Of a stretch of 64,000 nucleotides of DNA, positions 1-15,000 are shown one piece after another. Position 1 is the first letter of the stretch; every line of letters starts with the position of its first letter. Made by a program: the position numbers and the translations under genes. The notes below the pieces were generated by a model. The model was not told the DNA's origin and did not search any database. It saw only the letters and a program-made list of their open reading frames with translations. Origin of the DNA: Merdicola sp963557785 (GTDB lineage: Bacteria > Bacillota > Clostridia > TANB77 > CAG-508); assembly GCA_963557785.1 (NCBI GenBank), contig CAUWBF010000003.1, positions 124,001 through 188,000 on the forward strand. The letters are read 5' to 3'.

Positions 1-3000
1 TGCTTGCAGAAAGCATATCTTCTGCTTCTAAGTTTAGAGTATATGTTAATTTTTCAGATTTTAGATATAAAGTTCCTACTCTCTTTAAGTATGTAGATGT
101 GTATCTTGTTTCATCTCCTAATTGCATTTGTCCATTTGCACCTGCACCCCATACACTTCCATCTTCTTTAATTACAAATCTTGTTCCTGACCATCCTGTT
201 CCTGAAATTGTAAGTACATTTTCTATATTTTGTTTTGATGTATCTTTCATTTGAACAAATTCGTATGTATTTGATGTATTTCCTATACCTAATCTTCCAT
301 CTGAATTGTGTCCTGCTGCATATGCTTTTCCATCATCTGTTACATAGTATAATGCTCCTGCTAATGCTCCTATTTCTTTTACATTTTCTAATGTTTCTCT
401 TGTAGTTTCTGTTGTTACAGTTCCATCTTCAGCTACTACTTCTCTTGTAACTTTAGTAGTTATGTATTGTGGATATGTTCTTGCTGTTGTATTTCCTTGT
501 CCAAATTCTCCACTTCCGTTTTGTCCCCAAGCATATATATTTCTATTTTCTGTATAAGCAAAGCTTGCATTGTCTTCTGCTAGTACTTTAGTTATTCCTG
601 TTAAGTCGAATGTATTATCTGAATTGTGAACTTTATGGAATATATATGATGTTCCACTATATCCTAATTGTCCTTGATCTCCATATCCTGCTGAATATAC
701 TGTTCCATCTGTAGCTAGTACTAATGTATGCCAATATCCTTCTGTTACTGCTACTGCATCATCAATATTAAATGCTTTTTGTGGTGTAGAACTTCCTGAA
801 TGTGTTGTATTTATTCCAAATTGGCCATAATCATTTCTTCCTGCTGACCATACTGTTCCATCTTGTTTTATAAATACTGTAGATTCTCTATATGCTGCTA
901 CGTCTCTTACATTTGTCATAGATTCTACTTTTGTAGCATATTTTTGATTTGTTGTATTTCCTAGTCCTAATTGTCCTACATTATTTTGTCCCCAAGTATA
1001 TACATCTCCATCTTTTGTTAGGGCTACTGTATGGTTTATACCAGCTGCTACTTTTATAACATTACTTAATGGTGATCCATTTGAAAGTATAACTTGTGTT
1101 AATGTACCCATAGGATTTACAGTTGTACCATCTCCTGATTGTCCATAATTATTTAATCCTGCTGTCCAAACTGTTCCATCTTGTTTTAGAATTACAGAGT
1201 GCTGATTTCCAGACACAGCCATTGGGAATGTTACTGCGCCTTCTTTATTTTCAGTTACAGATACTGTAGCTACTGCTTTTTTACCTGAAACTTTATCTTC
1301 TGCAATTATTTGTGTTTGGCCTACTTTTAGACCTGTAATAACTCCTTCTTCATTAACTTTTGCTATATTTTCATTTACAACTTTGTATGTAATATTTCCT
1401 ACTACATAGTTCTCATTGTATAAATTGAATCCGTTTTGAACTCTTAAATTTAATTTAATTGTATCATCTTGTTTTACTATTACATCATCAGCAAATAAAT
1501 TGTCTGTATCTAGTAATTCTGCATAATTTTTATTTGAACTTTCTTGATTTAATAGTTTATATTGTGTACCTTCTCCTAGTCCATATATTTCCCCATTTGT
1601 TGTTGTTAAATAAATTGTTGCTACAGTGGCTGATTGAGAAATACTTGCAATATTTCTTGGTAATTCTTTACCATATCTTCCTTTTAATTCTACTGGTAGA
1701 TTAGAGTTTGTATTATTTCCTTGTCCTAATTCTCCCCAATAGTTATCTCCTATACCATATACTATTCCTTCTTTATTTAATGCAAAAGTTGCAGCATGTG
1801 AAGAACCTATTTGTACTATATTTTCTAAATATCCTTCTCCATTTACACCTTTTACTTGTACTGGCATACTTACATTTGTAGTTGTGCTATTTCCTAATTG
1901 TCCATATCCATTATATCCTGTTGTCCAAACTGTTCCGTCTGCTTTTAGCATTATTGAATGATATTGTCCTGCTGCTATGGCTATAACATCAGACATTTCC
2001 ATTTTATATGCTATTGCTTCTGCATTAGATGTTCTACCATTACCTAGTTGTCCATATCCGTTATATCCTCCTGCATATACATCACCATCTTTTGTTAATG
2101 CTAAATAATGATCTGTACCAGTTGCTATATCTACTACATTTTCTAGTATTACATTTTTAACAGCATAGTTGTATTGTGTAGTATTATTTGTTCCAAGTTC
2201 TCCATTATCATTTCTACCTGCTCCTATTACTGTTCCGTCAGATAATATTATTGTGCAGTTTTGTAACATTCCATAAACTTTTGTAGCATTTTCTACTGGT
2301 ACTATTGCTCCTTCTGTATTTTTTGTTACAACTCTTGTAGGTAATTTTCTATTTGTTGTATCTCCTACACCTAATCTTCCATAATTGTTTAGTCCCCAAG
2401 CATACACTGCACCATCTGCTGTTACTGCATATGCTGAGTTTGGAGCTGCACCTATATGAATTACATTTCTTAAGAATCCTGTTCCTTCACTGTCTTTTAC
2501 TTGAACTGGCACATATGAAGCTGTAGTATTTCCTTGTCCTAACTCACCATATGTATTTAATCCCCAAGTCCAAACTGTTCCGTCATTCTTTAATGCTATT
2601 GTAAATTCATCTTCTATAAGAATCATTGCATAATCATTTTCTCTATCTTGTGGTATTACTTTAATTATAGCTTCTGCTGTTTTTCCAGTTCTTGTTTCTG
2701 TTGCTACTAATTTTGTATAACCTTCAGATAAACCTGTAATGTCTCCATTATCATCAATTCTTGCAATTGTACTATCTTCAACTGTATATGTATATCCTTC
2801 TACTTCCCATGCGTCTCCAAATACATTTATTTTGTCTGTTTTGTTTATTTCTCCTTGTTTTGTTTCGTTTACATTTACAGTTATTGTTTTTTCTGCAAAT
2901 TGTAGAGTATCTGTTCCAACTTCTGTTAATACTGTTTTATTTAATAATGAGCCATCACCAATTTGTCCATAATTATCTCTACCTGATGCTATTACTTCAC

Positions 3001-6000
3001 CTGTTTCTCTTACCATTAATTGATGTCTAGAATTACTTGTTCCTGCTATTGTTAGAACTTCTTCTACTTGTGCATTTGTTTTGCCATCTTGCATTTCAAC
3101 AAATTCTGCTGAATTTGTAGTTGTTCCATTTGCTAATTGTCCATTGCTATTTAATCCTGATGCCCATACTTTTCCATTTGCGTCTTTATAATAGAAAGTA
3201 CCTTCTGTTGCTGAAATTTCTTTAGCACCAGAAATTTCTTCTCTTATTATATTTTCGCCTTCTACTCCTTCTTCTGTAACTGTATGTTCTACTTCTTTTG
3301 TTCTTAATGTTAGAGGTTTTAAACTATTTGTTGTTGTTCCATTTCCAAATTGTCCATATCCATTATATCCCCATCCATATATATTTCCTTCTGTTGTTAA
3401 TGCATAGCTATTCCATACAGAGGCTGATATTGAAGCTATATTATCTAATTCTTTAGTTGCATCTTGATTATATACTTTTTCATAAATGCTCTTTTGAGCT
3501 GTTGTATTTATACCTAATTGTCCATAATCATTATATCCAGATGCCCAAACTGTTCCATCTCCATTTAGTATTAAGTTATACCAATATCCACAAGCTGCTT
3601 CTGTAGCATTATTTATATACCAAGCTTGTACTGGAGTAGAGTTTGTTGTAGCTCCTGTATTATTTCCAAATTTTCCATAATCGTTTCTACCTACGCTCCA
3701 AACTGTTCCATCTTTTTTGATGAATACAGAATCATCTGCGTTTGCTCCGATATCTCTAACATCTGAAATAGTAGTTAGTTTTGTAGCATAAACTTGATTT
3801 GTTGTATTTCCATTTCCTAATTGTCCATATCCGTTATATCCCCAGCTATATATTTCTCCATCTTGTGTTAGAGCTATAGCATGATTATTTCCTACTGCTA
3901 TTTTTGTTATTCCGCTTAAGTTTTCTGTTTCAGAAATTTTAACTTGTACGAATTCTTGTCTATCTATTGTTGTACCATTTCCTAATTGTCCTACATTATT
4001 TCTTCCTGAAGTCCATACTGTTCCATCTTGTTTTAAAATTACAGAATGTGTATTTCCTTGTAGTGCCATAGGGAATGCTATTGCGTTTTCTTTATCTTGT
4101 AATACAGATACTTTAGCTATTGCTTTTTTACCTGTAGCTTCATCTTTTGCAATTATATGTGTTTGTCCTACTTTATTTCCTGTAACAACCCCACTTTCAT
4201 CAACTGTTGCTATTTCTTCATCCATACTTGTGTATGTGATTTTTCCATCTAAAGTTAATTGGTTGTTATATATATTGAAAGCTTCTCTTGTAGATAATTC
4301 TACATTTGTAGTGTTTCCTTGTTTTACAGTCATTTCTTCCATACGCATTTCATCGTCGCCTAAACTAATTACGTATGGTACATTTACGCTTTCTAATGTT
4401 AATAAATTATAGTAGTGTCCTTCACCTGCTCCTAATACTTCACCTGTACTTCTTACTAAATAAAGTGTTCCTTCTGATGCAGATGATGAAATAAATTCGA
4501 TATCTTTTGGTAAACTTTGTCTATATTTATCTTTAAGCTCTACTGGATAGTAATATGCACCGCCTACTCCTCCTTGAGCTAGTTGTCCTTCTGTATTTGT
4601 ACCAAATCCATATATAGTTCCATTTTTTGTCATTGCATATGTACTACGCCATGTACTTCCTATTTCAACTATATCTTCTAAATATCCTTCTCCATTTACT
4701 CCTTTTACTTGTACTGGGTAAACTTGACTTGTTGTGTTTCCTATTCCTAATTGTCCATAGTCGTTTAGACCTGTTGTCCAAACTGTGCCATCGGCTTTTA
4801 ACATTATAGAGTGATAGTCACCAGTTGTTATTTTAGCTACATTAGATATTTCCATTTTGTATGCTATTGTTTCTGCATTAGATGTTCTACCAATACCTAA
4901 TTCTCCGTGTCCATTATATCCTCCACCATAAACATCTCCGTCTCTAGTTAACGCTATATAATGATCTATTCCTGTAGCCATTTCTACTATATCTTCTAGT
5001 AATATATTTTTAACTGCATAGTATGTTGTTGTAGTATTGTTTGTTCCTAATTCTCCATGGTTGTTATATCCTGCTCCCAAAACTGTTCCGTCTGCTAATA
5101 ATATATGCATATCATATTGTCCTGCATATACTTTTACAGCATTTTCTACAGGTACAACATCTCCTGCTGCATTTTTAGTTAATACTTTAACTGGTAAAGT
5201 TCTATTAGTTGTTGTTCCATCTGATAATCTACCATATTGGTTATTACCCCAAGCATATACTTCACCTGTTTTAGTTACTGCATAAGATGTTTGTTGTGCT
5301 GCACCAATATAAATTATATCTTCTAGATATCCTTTTCCTGTACTATCCTTTACTTGAAGAGGTCTAGATGCATTTGTAGTATTTCCTTGTCCTAATTGTC
5401 CATTTTCATTAGATCCCCAAGCCCATACTGTTCCATCTTCTTTTAGTGCTAATGTGAAGTAATCTTCTTGTACAATCATTGCTATACTTGTTTCTTTTTC
5501 TTCTGGTACTACTTCTACTAAAACATAATCTTTAGTATTTAGTCCATCTTCTGAAACTTCTACTCTTGTATATCCTTCTTTTAATGCTGTTAAGTTTCCG
5601 TTTTCATCTATATTTGCAATATCTTCATCTAATACTTTGTATGTTACATTTCCTGGTGTCCAAGTATTTCCATAAACATTCATTGCATTTTTAATTCTTG
5701 TTTCTATTTTCTTTGTTCCTGAAACTTTTACTTTTATAGATGTTTCTATAGCATCTATTTTATCTTCTCCAACTTGTACTAATTCTTTTGTAGAAGTTAC
5801 AGTTTCATTTCCTAATTGTCCATAGCTATTATTTCCAACTGTCCATACTGTTCCATCTTCTCTTATAACTGCGCTATTTAATAAGTTCCATTCTCTTGCA
5901 ATATATATAGCATCTTCTATAACTTCTCCATTTGCTTTGTATGCTACTGGTAGGTTTCTGTTTGTTGTATCATTTTGTGCTAATGAACCATTTGTGTTAT

Positions 6001-9000
6001 ATCCCATTCCATAAGCTTTTCCATCTTTTGTTATAAAGTGTAAACTTTGGTCTCCACCATTTACATATTTAACATTTTCTATTGGAGCTGTTCCATCGCT
6101 ATTTAATACTTGTACAGGTTTATCTGAATCTTTATTTGCACCATTTCCTAATGCTCCTGTTGTTCCCCATCCCCAAGTATAAGCTTTTCCTTCTTCTGTT
6201 ACAACAATTGCTCCATGATATCCATATTCAAAGTCTGTAACCATATTTAATACATCTGTATAATCTGTATTTCCAACTCTTTTATATCTTGATTCAGCTA
6301 AAGAGTTATTTCCTAATTTTCCATATGGGTCATATCCTACAGTTATAATTGTGCCATCGCTTAATAGAACTCCAGAACAACGATATCCTGTAGATACTTT
6401 TATACCATTTTCAATTATTGTAGATGATCTTGCATATGTAGTATTAGCATTATTATTTACATTAAAGAATAAGTAATTGCTGTAGTTATAACCCCATCCA
6501 TATACTTTTCCTTCTTTTGTTAATGCTAAAGATCCTTCTACTCCTGCTGCTATATCCATTATGTTTGTTAAATCTTCTGTACTAGATACTTTTACTTTTG
6601 TAGCATAAACTTGGTTTGTAGTAGTTCCATTTCCTAATTGTCCGTTTGAGTTTAATCCCCAACCATACACTTCGCCATCTTTTGTTAATGCTAAAGTATA
6701 GTGATATCCTACAGATATTTTTGTTACGTTACTTAAAAATTCATTTTCTGATATTTTAACTTGTACAAATTCTTGTCTATTTACATTTGTACCATTTCCT
6801 AATTGTCCATTTGTGTTTAAACCTGATGTCCAAACTGTTCCGTCTTCTTTTAATGTAACTGTAAAGTTATATCCTACTTCTACTTGTGGTCTTGCTATTG
6901 CTGTTTCTTTGTTAGATATAACTGTTACTATTGTTTCTGCAACATGTCCTGTTACTAAGTTTTTAGCTATAATTGTTGTTTGTCCATTAGATATAGCTGT
7001 AACTTTGCCATCTTCATCAACTGTTGCAATATCTTCATTACTTGAAGAATATTCAATATTAGTCATATCCCATTCTTTATTTATTAAGTTGATTCCTTCT
7101 GTCATACTTACAACTAGTTGTTTAGTTTCAGTTTGTTTTAATGTTATGTTTAGTTCATCAAATGTCATATATTCAGGATCTAATCTACTTGCATATTCTA
7201 CTGCATCTATTTCTGTTCTTAATAGTGCATTGTTATTATTTGATCCCATTGCCCAAACTTGACCATCTTCGTTCATTATATATGTTGTTTGATTTTGGTT
7301 ATCACTACCACAGAATACTTTATATACTCCTGTAAGTGTTCCATATTCTTTTTGTACTTTTTGAGCTCTTGTAATATTAGTTCTTGTGTTATTTCCTAAT
7401 TGTCCATATCCATTATATCCTGTTGCCCATAATTCATTATCTTTTGTAATAGCATATGTAGTATATCTTGTTGCTTCTATATCTCTAATATTGTTAATTA
7501 TATTGCCATTTGAGTTTGTTAAGTTAAAGAATACTGCTCCACTTCTATCTGCTGTTGTTCCATTTCCTAGTTCTCCATATGGATTATGACCTGCTGTCAT
7601 TACTGTTCCATCTGCTTTTAGGAATGCTGTATGCGCTGCTTTTGTTGATATCTTAACTACATCTTTTATAAGTAATTGTGTAATTCCATTTGAATTTGAA
7701 ACAGGTATATATGCTCCAAATGAACCATAGTAATTATTTCCTGTTGCCCATACTGTATTGTCTGATTTTATTACATATAAAGTTTCCCATCCCGCTTCTA
7801 TAGATTCTACATTGTCGAAGTAATTTACTTCTTTTAAGTATAAGCTTGTTCCTGAATATCCTAATTGTCCATATCCATTTGCTCCTGTTGTATAAACTTG
7901 ACCATTATTATCTAATACTGCTGTAAAATCTATTCCTGTTGTTATTGCTCTTATGTTTTGGATTGGATTTCCATTTATATCTTGCATATATACTGGTCTT
8001 GTTTGATTTGTACTATTTCCATTTCCAAGTTGTCCACTAGTGTTTAGTCCCCAGGCTACTACTGTTCCATCACGTTTTAGAGCTATTACAGAATGATATT
8101 CTACTGCTATATCTATAACATCTGTTAAGTATTCTCCTTCTTCACCTGCAACATTAAGTACTTGCATAGGTTCTGTTGTTGAAGTTGTATTTCCATTTCC
8201 TAATTCTCCGTTTGCATTATATCCCCAAGTCCATACTGTTCCATCTTCTTTTAACATTACAGTAAAGTTTTGGTTTGAAGTATTATATGAGCCTGCATTT
8301 AAGATTTTAGCTCCTAGGCTTTCTACTTTAACATAAACTTCACCTGTTATATTGTTTGTAGTATCTTCCATTGTTATTGTAGCAATTCCTTCTTTTATTG
8401 CTGTAATTGTTCCATCTTCTGCTACTTCTACAACATTTTCATCTGAAGAAGTATATGTTACTTCTCCTAATTCAAGATTTGTTATATATCCATTTATTTC
8501 ATATATATATGGGTCTATATCAAAAGTTTCACCAATTCTTAAAACTGTAACATCTTTATTTGCTCTTAATTCTATTGTTCCAATTTTTACTAATTTATCT
8601 TTTGTTACTACTGTTTGGTCTGCTAATTGTCCATATCTATTATCTCCTGCTGCATATATAGTTCCATCGTTCTTTATAATGTTTACACTTTCTCCTGTTG
8701 TTCTTCCTATATATAGGGCGTCACTAATAATCTCACCATTTTCTTCTAACATCTTAACTGGTAAGTTTATATCTGTTGTATTTCCTTGTGCTAATTGTCC
8801 ATAGTTATTTCTTCCTATGCTGTATGCATATCCATCTTTATCTATTAAATATGTTGCTCTTTCTGAAGCACTTATATCTGTAATATTTTTAATTGAATCT
8901 GTTCCATCTGAATTTAATACTTTAATTGGTATATTTGTGTTTTTAGTAGTTGTGTTTCCTATACCTAATTGACCATATTGGTTATCTCCTACAGCATAAA

Positions 9001-12000
9001 CTTCTCCATCTTTTGATAATAATAATACATGATATTCTCCAGATTCTATATCTGTAATATCTTTTATTATTCCTTCTCCATCGCTGTCTTGCATATATGT
9101 TGGAGATGTTTGTGTTCCGTATATTCCTAGTGCGTTATTAGTATTTGTACTTCCTTGTGATAATACTGTACCGTCTGCTCTTAAATAGTATGCATAATAG
9201 TTTCCTGTAATTTTAATTATATTTTCTACATCTGGTACTTTTACAGGTAATTTGCTTGTTTTAAGTCCTGTTCCATAGTTATCTGTACCACAACTATAAA
9301 CTGTACCATCTGCTTTTAAATACATTGTAGTTTCTTCATTGCTTATAAATACATCTATTATACCATCTAATTGCTCTGTTCCATCTTCGTTTAATACGGC
9401 TGTTGCATAGAAACTATTTGTTGTTGTGTTATTACCTAATTGTCCTTTTGCGTTATATCCCCATGCCCAAACTTTTCCATCTTTATCTACTGCTACAGCA
9501 TGGTAAGCTCCTACTGATACTTTTACTATATTTTCTAGATAAGTATCTATTCCTGTTTTTACTCTTGTATATTCTTTTTGTGTAAATGTTGATGGTAATC
9601 CATTACCTAATTGTCCATAATTGTTTGCTCCTGCTGTGTATACTGTTCCATCTTCTTTTAGGAATACTGAGAATTCATTACCTGATGCTACCTCTGGAAC
9701 TGTTAGAGCTTTTTCATCGTTTAATATAACATTTACAATTACTTGTGCCTCATTTTGAGTATTATTGTCTACTACTCTTATTCTTGTTGTTCCTCTTGCG
9801 ATTGCTGTTATATTTCCTTCCCCATCAACTGTTGCTATTTCTTCATTATCTGAAGACCAAGTTATATTATCTAAGTTTAATTCTTTGCTTAATAATCTGA
9901 ATTTTTCATTGTATTCAGCTGTTATTTTCTTTGTGTCATCTATTTTTAAAGTTACTTGTTTATCACTTAAGTTAATATATTCTTTTTGTGTTAATACTGG
10001 TGTTAGTATATTTCCTGTGTAATCTACAAGTGATGAACCAAAGTTGCTATATCCTACTACTGCTAATTCTTTATCTTCTGTTCTTATAAACCATTTATTA
10101 GATATAGTTTGAGCATATACTTCTATAGCTTTTCCATCAAAACGTTTGTATATAGCTGTTGGACGTGTTCTATTTGAAGTATCACCTACACCTAATTGTC
10201 CACAATTATTATATCCAGTTGTGTAAATTGTTCCGTCTTCAGACATTAATATAGATGAGAAATTATTTGTTTTAATATCAATAATTTTTTCTATATATCC
10301 ATCATTGCTTTGGTTTTTCATTTGTGTAAATGCTGATTGATTTGTAGAATTATTTAATCCTAATTGTCCTTCAGTATTTCTTCCTGTTCCCCAAACTGTT
10401 CCATCATTTCTTAATATTAATCCAAAATCATTTCCTGCTGCAATTTTTATTGCACCTTCAAAATCTGATTTTACTGGAACTAATACATTAGCTGTTGTTC
10501 TATTTGAATTTCCTTGTTGTCCTGTTCCATTTGCACCCCAAATCCATAATGAACCATCTGCTTTTAATGCCATTGCATGATCATATCCACTTGAAATTTG
10601 TGTTACATTATTTAATTCTTGAACTTTATTTGCATAGCTTTGAGATGTTGTATTTCCTATACCTAATTGTCCATAGTTGTTATATCCCCATGAATATACA
10701 TATCCATCTTCAGAAAGTGCTAATGTAAATAATTCACCTACTGATATTGCTTTTATATTTGTAAGAGGTGTATCTTCTGCTACTAATACTTGTGTTCTTG
10801 TAGGTAAGTTTGTAGTTGTACCATTTCCAAGTTGTCCATTACTGTTATATCCCCAAGCTACTAAAGTACCATCATCTTTTAAAGCAACTGCAAAACTTGC
10901 TCCTACTCCAATATCTTTAACTCCTTCTAAAGGTGTTGTTCCGTCAATATCTAATACTTGTGTTGGAACTGTACTAGATGTTGTAGTAGTTGTACCATCT
11001 CCTAATTGTCCATAATTGTTTTGTCCTGTAGCCCAAACTGAGCCATCTTCTTTTAAGAATATTGTAAAATCGTTTCCTGCTGCTACTTTAGCAATTGTTG
11101 CTTCTTCTTCTGTTTGAACATAAATTGTAATTTGTTTTGTTATGCCTGTTTCTTCTTGTGTCATTGTTACATATGCTGTTCCGTTTGCTAAACCTGTTAC
11201 ATTTCCTTGTTCATCTATTTCTACTATTCCTTCTTTGTCTACAGTATATGATATTGTTCCTAAATCTGTAGTATTTCCAAATATGTTAATTCCTTGTTTT
11301 ATGTATGGTTTTAACTTTGTTGTGTCTCCTATTTTTACCCTTATATATGTTAAATTATTTTCTAATTTATCTGTAGAAACTCTAACTAATTTTGTTTGAT
11401 TTTCTGCTGAATAGTTTCCAAATTTAGCATAAGCTTCTGTTCCTGCTGCATAAACATTTCCGTTATCTTTTATTAATGTTATTGCGTTATCTTCTGTTTT
11501 TCCTAAAGATATAACATTTGTAACTGATGTCTCTCCATCTATATCTTTTATAGTTGTAAATTCTATTACATTTTCTGTTGTTCCTTGAGCTAACATTCCG
11601 CTTCCATTATAGCCTATTGCCCAAGCTGTTCCGTCTTTTGCAAGTATTACTGAGCTTGCATTGTATGCCATTATATCTTTTACTTCTATACCTTCTGGTA
11701 AGTTAACTTCTACTAATGCATTTTTATTTGCTGTGTCTCCTGTATTTAATTGTGCATAATCATTTCTTCCTGCACCATATACTTTTCCATCTTTTGTTAA
11801 ATATAGGGCATGATTATTAGAAACAGAAATTTTTACTACTCCTGCTAATAATTCATTTGTTTCATCATTTACTTGAATATATTTTGCATAGTTTGTGTAG
11901 GCTGTATTAGATATTGTTTGACTTTGAGCTATTTGTCCATAGTTGTTTTGTCCCCAAGAATATACTTGAAGATTAGAATCTAATACATTTATGAAGCTTG

Positions 12001-15000
12001 TTCCTACTTCTACTTTTATTGCATTATATATATCTGTTAATACATTTGGTATTTTTCTATTATTGCTATTAGGAAGTATTGGATAATATGAACTATAGTA
12101 GTCATAACCCCATACATATACTCTTCCGTTATTTCCTATAGCTGATACAAATTGATTGTTACCATCTATATCTATAATGTCTTTTAATACATCACTTCCT
12201 GTTTCATCTAGTACCTTTACTGCAGCATTTTTATTTGCTGTACTGTTTGTTCCTAATTGTCCATTTCCATTGTATCCCCATGAATATACATATCCATCTT
12301 TAGATAATGCATACATAGAGTTTCCTGCTACTGTAACTTTTACTATATCTGTTAATTCTAAACCATCATCTTTTATAACTTGTACAAATTCATTTCTGTG
12401 GCTTACTGTTGTTCCATCTCCTAGTTGTCCGTATGTATTGTCACCAATTGTCCAAACTGTTCCATCTTCTTTTAATATTACTGTGTTATTTGTACTTTGT
12501 TCTGTTTCTCCTAAGCTTACTGCATTTTCATTATTACGTAAAACATTTACTGTTGTTGCTGCCATTAATCCAGTTGTAGCTTCTTCTGCATAGATTATAG
12601 CTGTTCCATATCCTATTGCTGTAACTTCACCATTTTCAGATACTGTTGCAACTGTTTCATCGCTTGAATGCCATGTTAATTCTATTGTATCTAAAGTTCT
12701 TCTTATTACATTTGCATTTGGATTATATGAAACTGTTAATGTTTCTTTTGAACCTTCTTTTAAGTATATAGATTTTTTATTTGTTTCTATATAACTTGGT
12801 CTTATTTCCATTGCGTTTGCTATATTAGCTGTTACACCTTGTAGTCTATATTGTGCATTAGATTTATTTAATCCAGAACCTACTAATTCCCCATTTTCTT
12901 TTATAGCTACAAATGTTGATACAAATGTTGAGTCTGCAAATTTCTTAATATCTGTTAATTCGTTTCCATATTCATCATACATTAATGTTAATGTATATTG
13001 CGTTCCTATGTTACCATTAGATGCTTGACCATATTGGTCATCTCCTGTTGAATAAATTTTTCCATCTCTTGTTTTTACATATGTTGTATTTATTGCAGTT
13101 CCAATATCTACAAATGTTTTACCCTCTAGATATGAAATTAATACCGGTTCTGTATTAGCATTTAAACCTATTCCAGATTGACCATATCCACTATAACCCC
13201 ATGTATATAATTTTTGTTCTGTTGTTAATGCTACAACATAGCAATTTCCCACAGCTATTTTTTCTACATTAGTTATGGCTGCTTGTCTTGGAATAGTAGA
13301 ATTTGCTGTTGTTTTATTACCAAATTGTCCATTTGAATTGTTTCCAACGCTATATACATTTCCATCTTTTGTAAGCATTGCAAAGAAGTTTCCATGTCCC
13401 CCTTCTATTTGAATGACATTATTTAATTCTGTACTATCAACTTTTCCTAATTTTGTTGCTGGTTCACTTGTTGTAGCTGTTCTTCCTAATTGTCCATAAT
13501 TATTTTGTCCTGCTGTCCAAACTGTTCCATCTGATTTTAATATCATTAATGCTGCATCTGTAAATGCAATGTCCACAACATCTGTTATTTCTTCATCATT
13601 AACATCTATTGCTCTTGTAAACTCTGTTACATTTGTTGTTGTTCCTAACGCTAATTCTCCATTTGTATTTAGACCGCAAGTATATAAAGTACCGTCCTTT
13701 AAAAGAACTGCTACTGAATTATTATTTGCTTCTATATCTATTACGTTTGTTATAACCTCTCCATCTAAAGAGTATCTTAATTCTTTAATTTCTGTGTTAA
13801 CTACTTTGCTACTATCTCCATTTTGTCCGTTAGCATTTGTTCCCCAATATCTTACTATTCCATCTTGAGATAGTGTATATGTATTAAGATCTGTAACTAC
13901 TACTTTTTCTATTTCTGTTTCTGCTTGTGTTCCAACTACATTTACAAATATAGTTTTGGAAATTTCAGCTGTTTCATCCTCTATTACTAGTCGTGCATTT
14001 CCTTTCTTTATACCTGTAATTGTTCCGTCCTCTGTAACTGTTGCAATATCTGTATCTAGTGATGTATATGTAATAGTTCCATTGTTTTTAACATTGTGGA
14101 ATACATTAACAGCATTTGTAACTTCTACGTCTAATTTCTTAGTTTGTCCTTCTACAACTTTTACTGTTGTATAGTCTATACTAAATGTTTCTCTAGAAGT
14201 TAATTCTAAATATTTTATATCATCTCCAATTACATAATTACTATTTTTTATGTCAATTTTTGTTATAACAGCATAACCATTTCCTGTATTACCAACCATA
14301 GTTGATGCTCCATCATATGTCGGCATACTTTGATTTCCAGCTATTGTATATGCATTATCTAAATAATATTCTGATGATACTGCATATCCACTTGGTACTG
14401 CAGAATTTATAGTATATACGAAACCTGATCCGCCACCGCCACCACGGTCGTCATCTGCTGATCCATCTGGATTAGATCCGCCACCGCCGTACCAGCCGCC
14501 ACCGCCGGCACCTGCATGACCTCCTGAACCACTAGCTCCAGATCCACCTTGACCAAATGTTCCTCTATAACTTCCTGCTGCTGTTGTTGTAGCTCCTGTT
14601 CCACCACTACCATAAGATTCTGTAGCAGTTCCTCCAGAAGTTCCTCCACCGTAATATCCTGGTCTATTGCTAGCTCCATCTGAACCACCACCACCAGCTA
14701 CTATAACTCTATTATAAAGTGATGTTCCTCCAATTCTTATATCTGTGGCACCACCACCACCAGCGTGGTAAGCTCTTGAACCACCACCGTTAAATCCTCC
14801 AGAAGTTCCTCCTGTATTACCAGATCCTCCTACATATACATAAACTGTTTCTCCTTTTCTTAATTCAACAACACCTGTTGAATATCCTCCTTTTCCACCA
14901 TAACCTGAATTTGAACGATATCCACCTTGTGCTCCCCAAACTTCTAATTTATACATTCCATTTTCTTGGGCAGTAAATGTTTGAACTCCAGCAGAGTAAG

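Noticed and set aside
14407..14694. A 95-codon minus-strand frame rich in Val, Gln and Glu
   Set aside because: It is the shifted frame of the glycine-rich domain of the giant gene. The giant frame reads GGGGWYGGGGS there and stays in phase on both sides.
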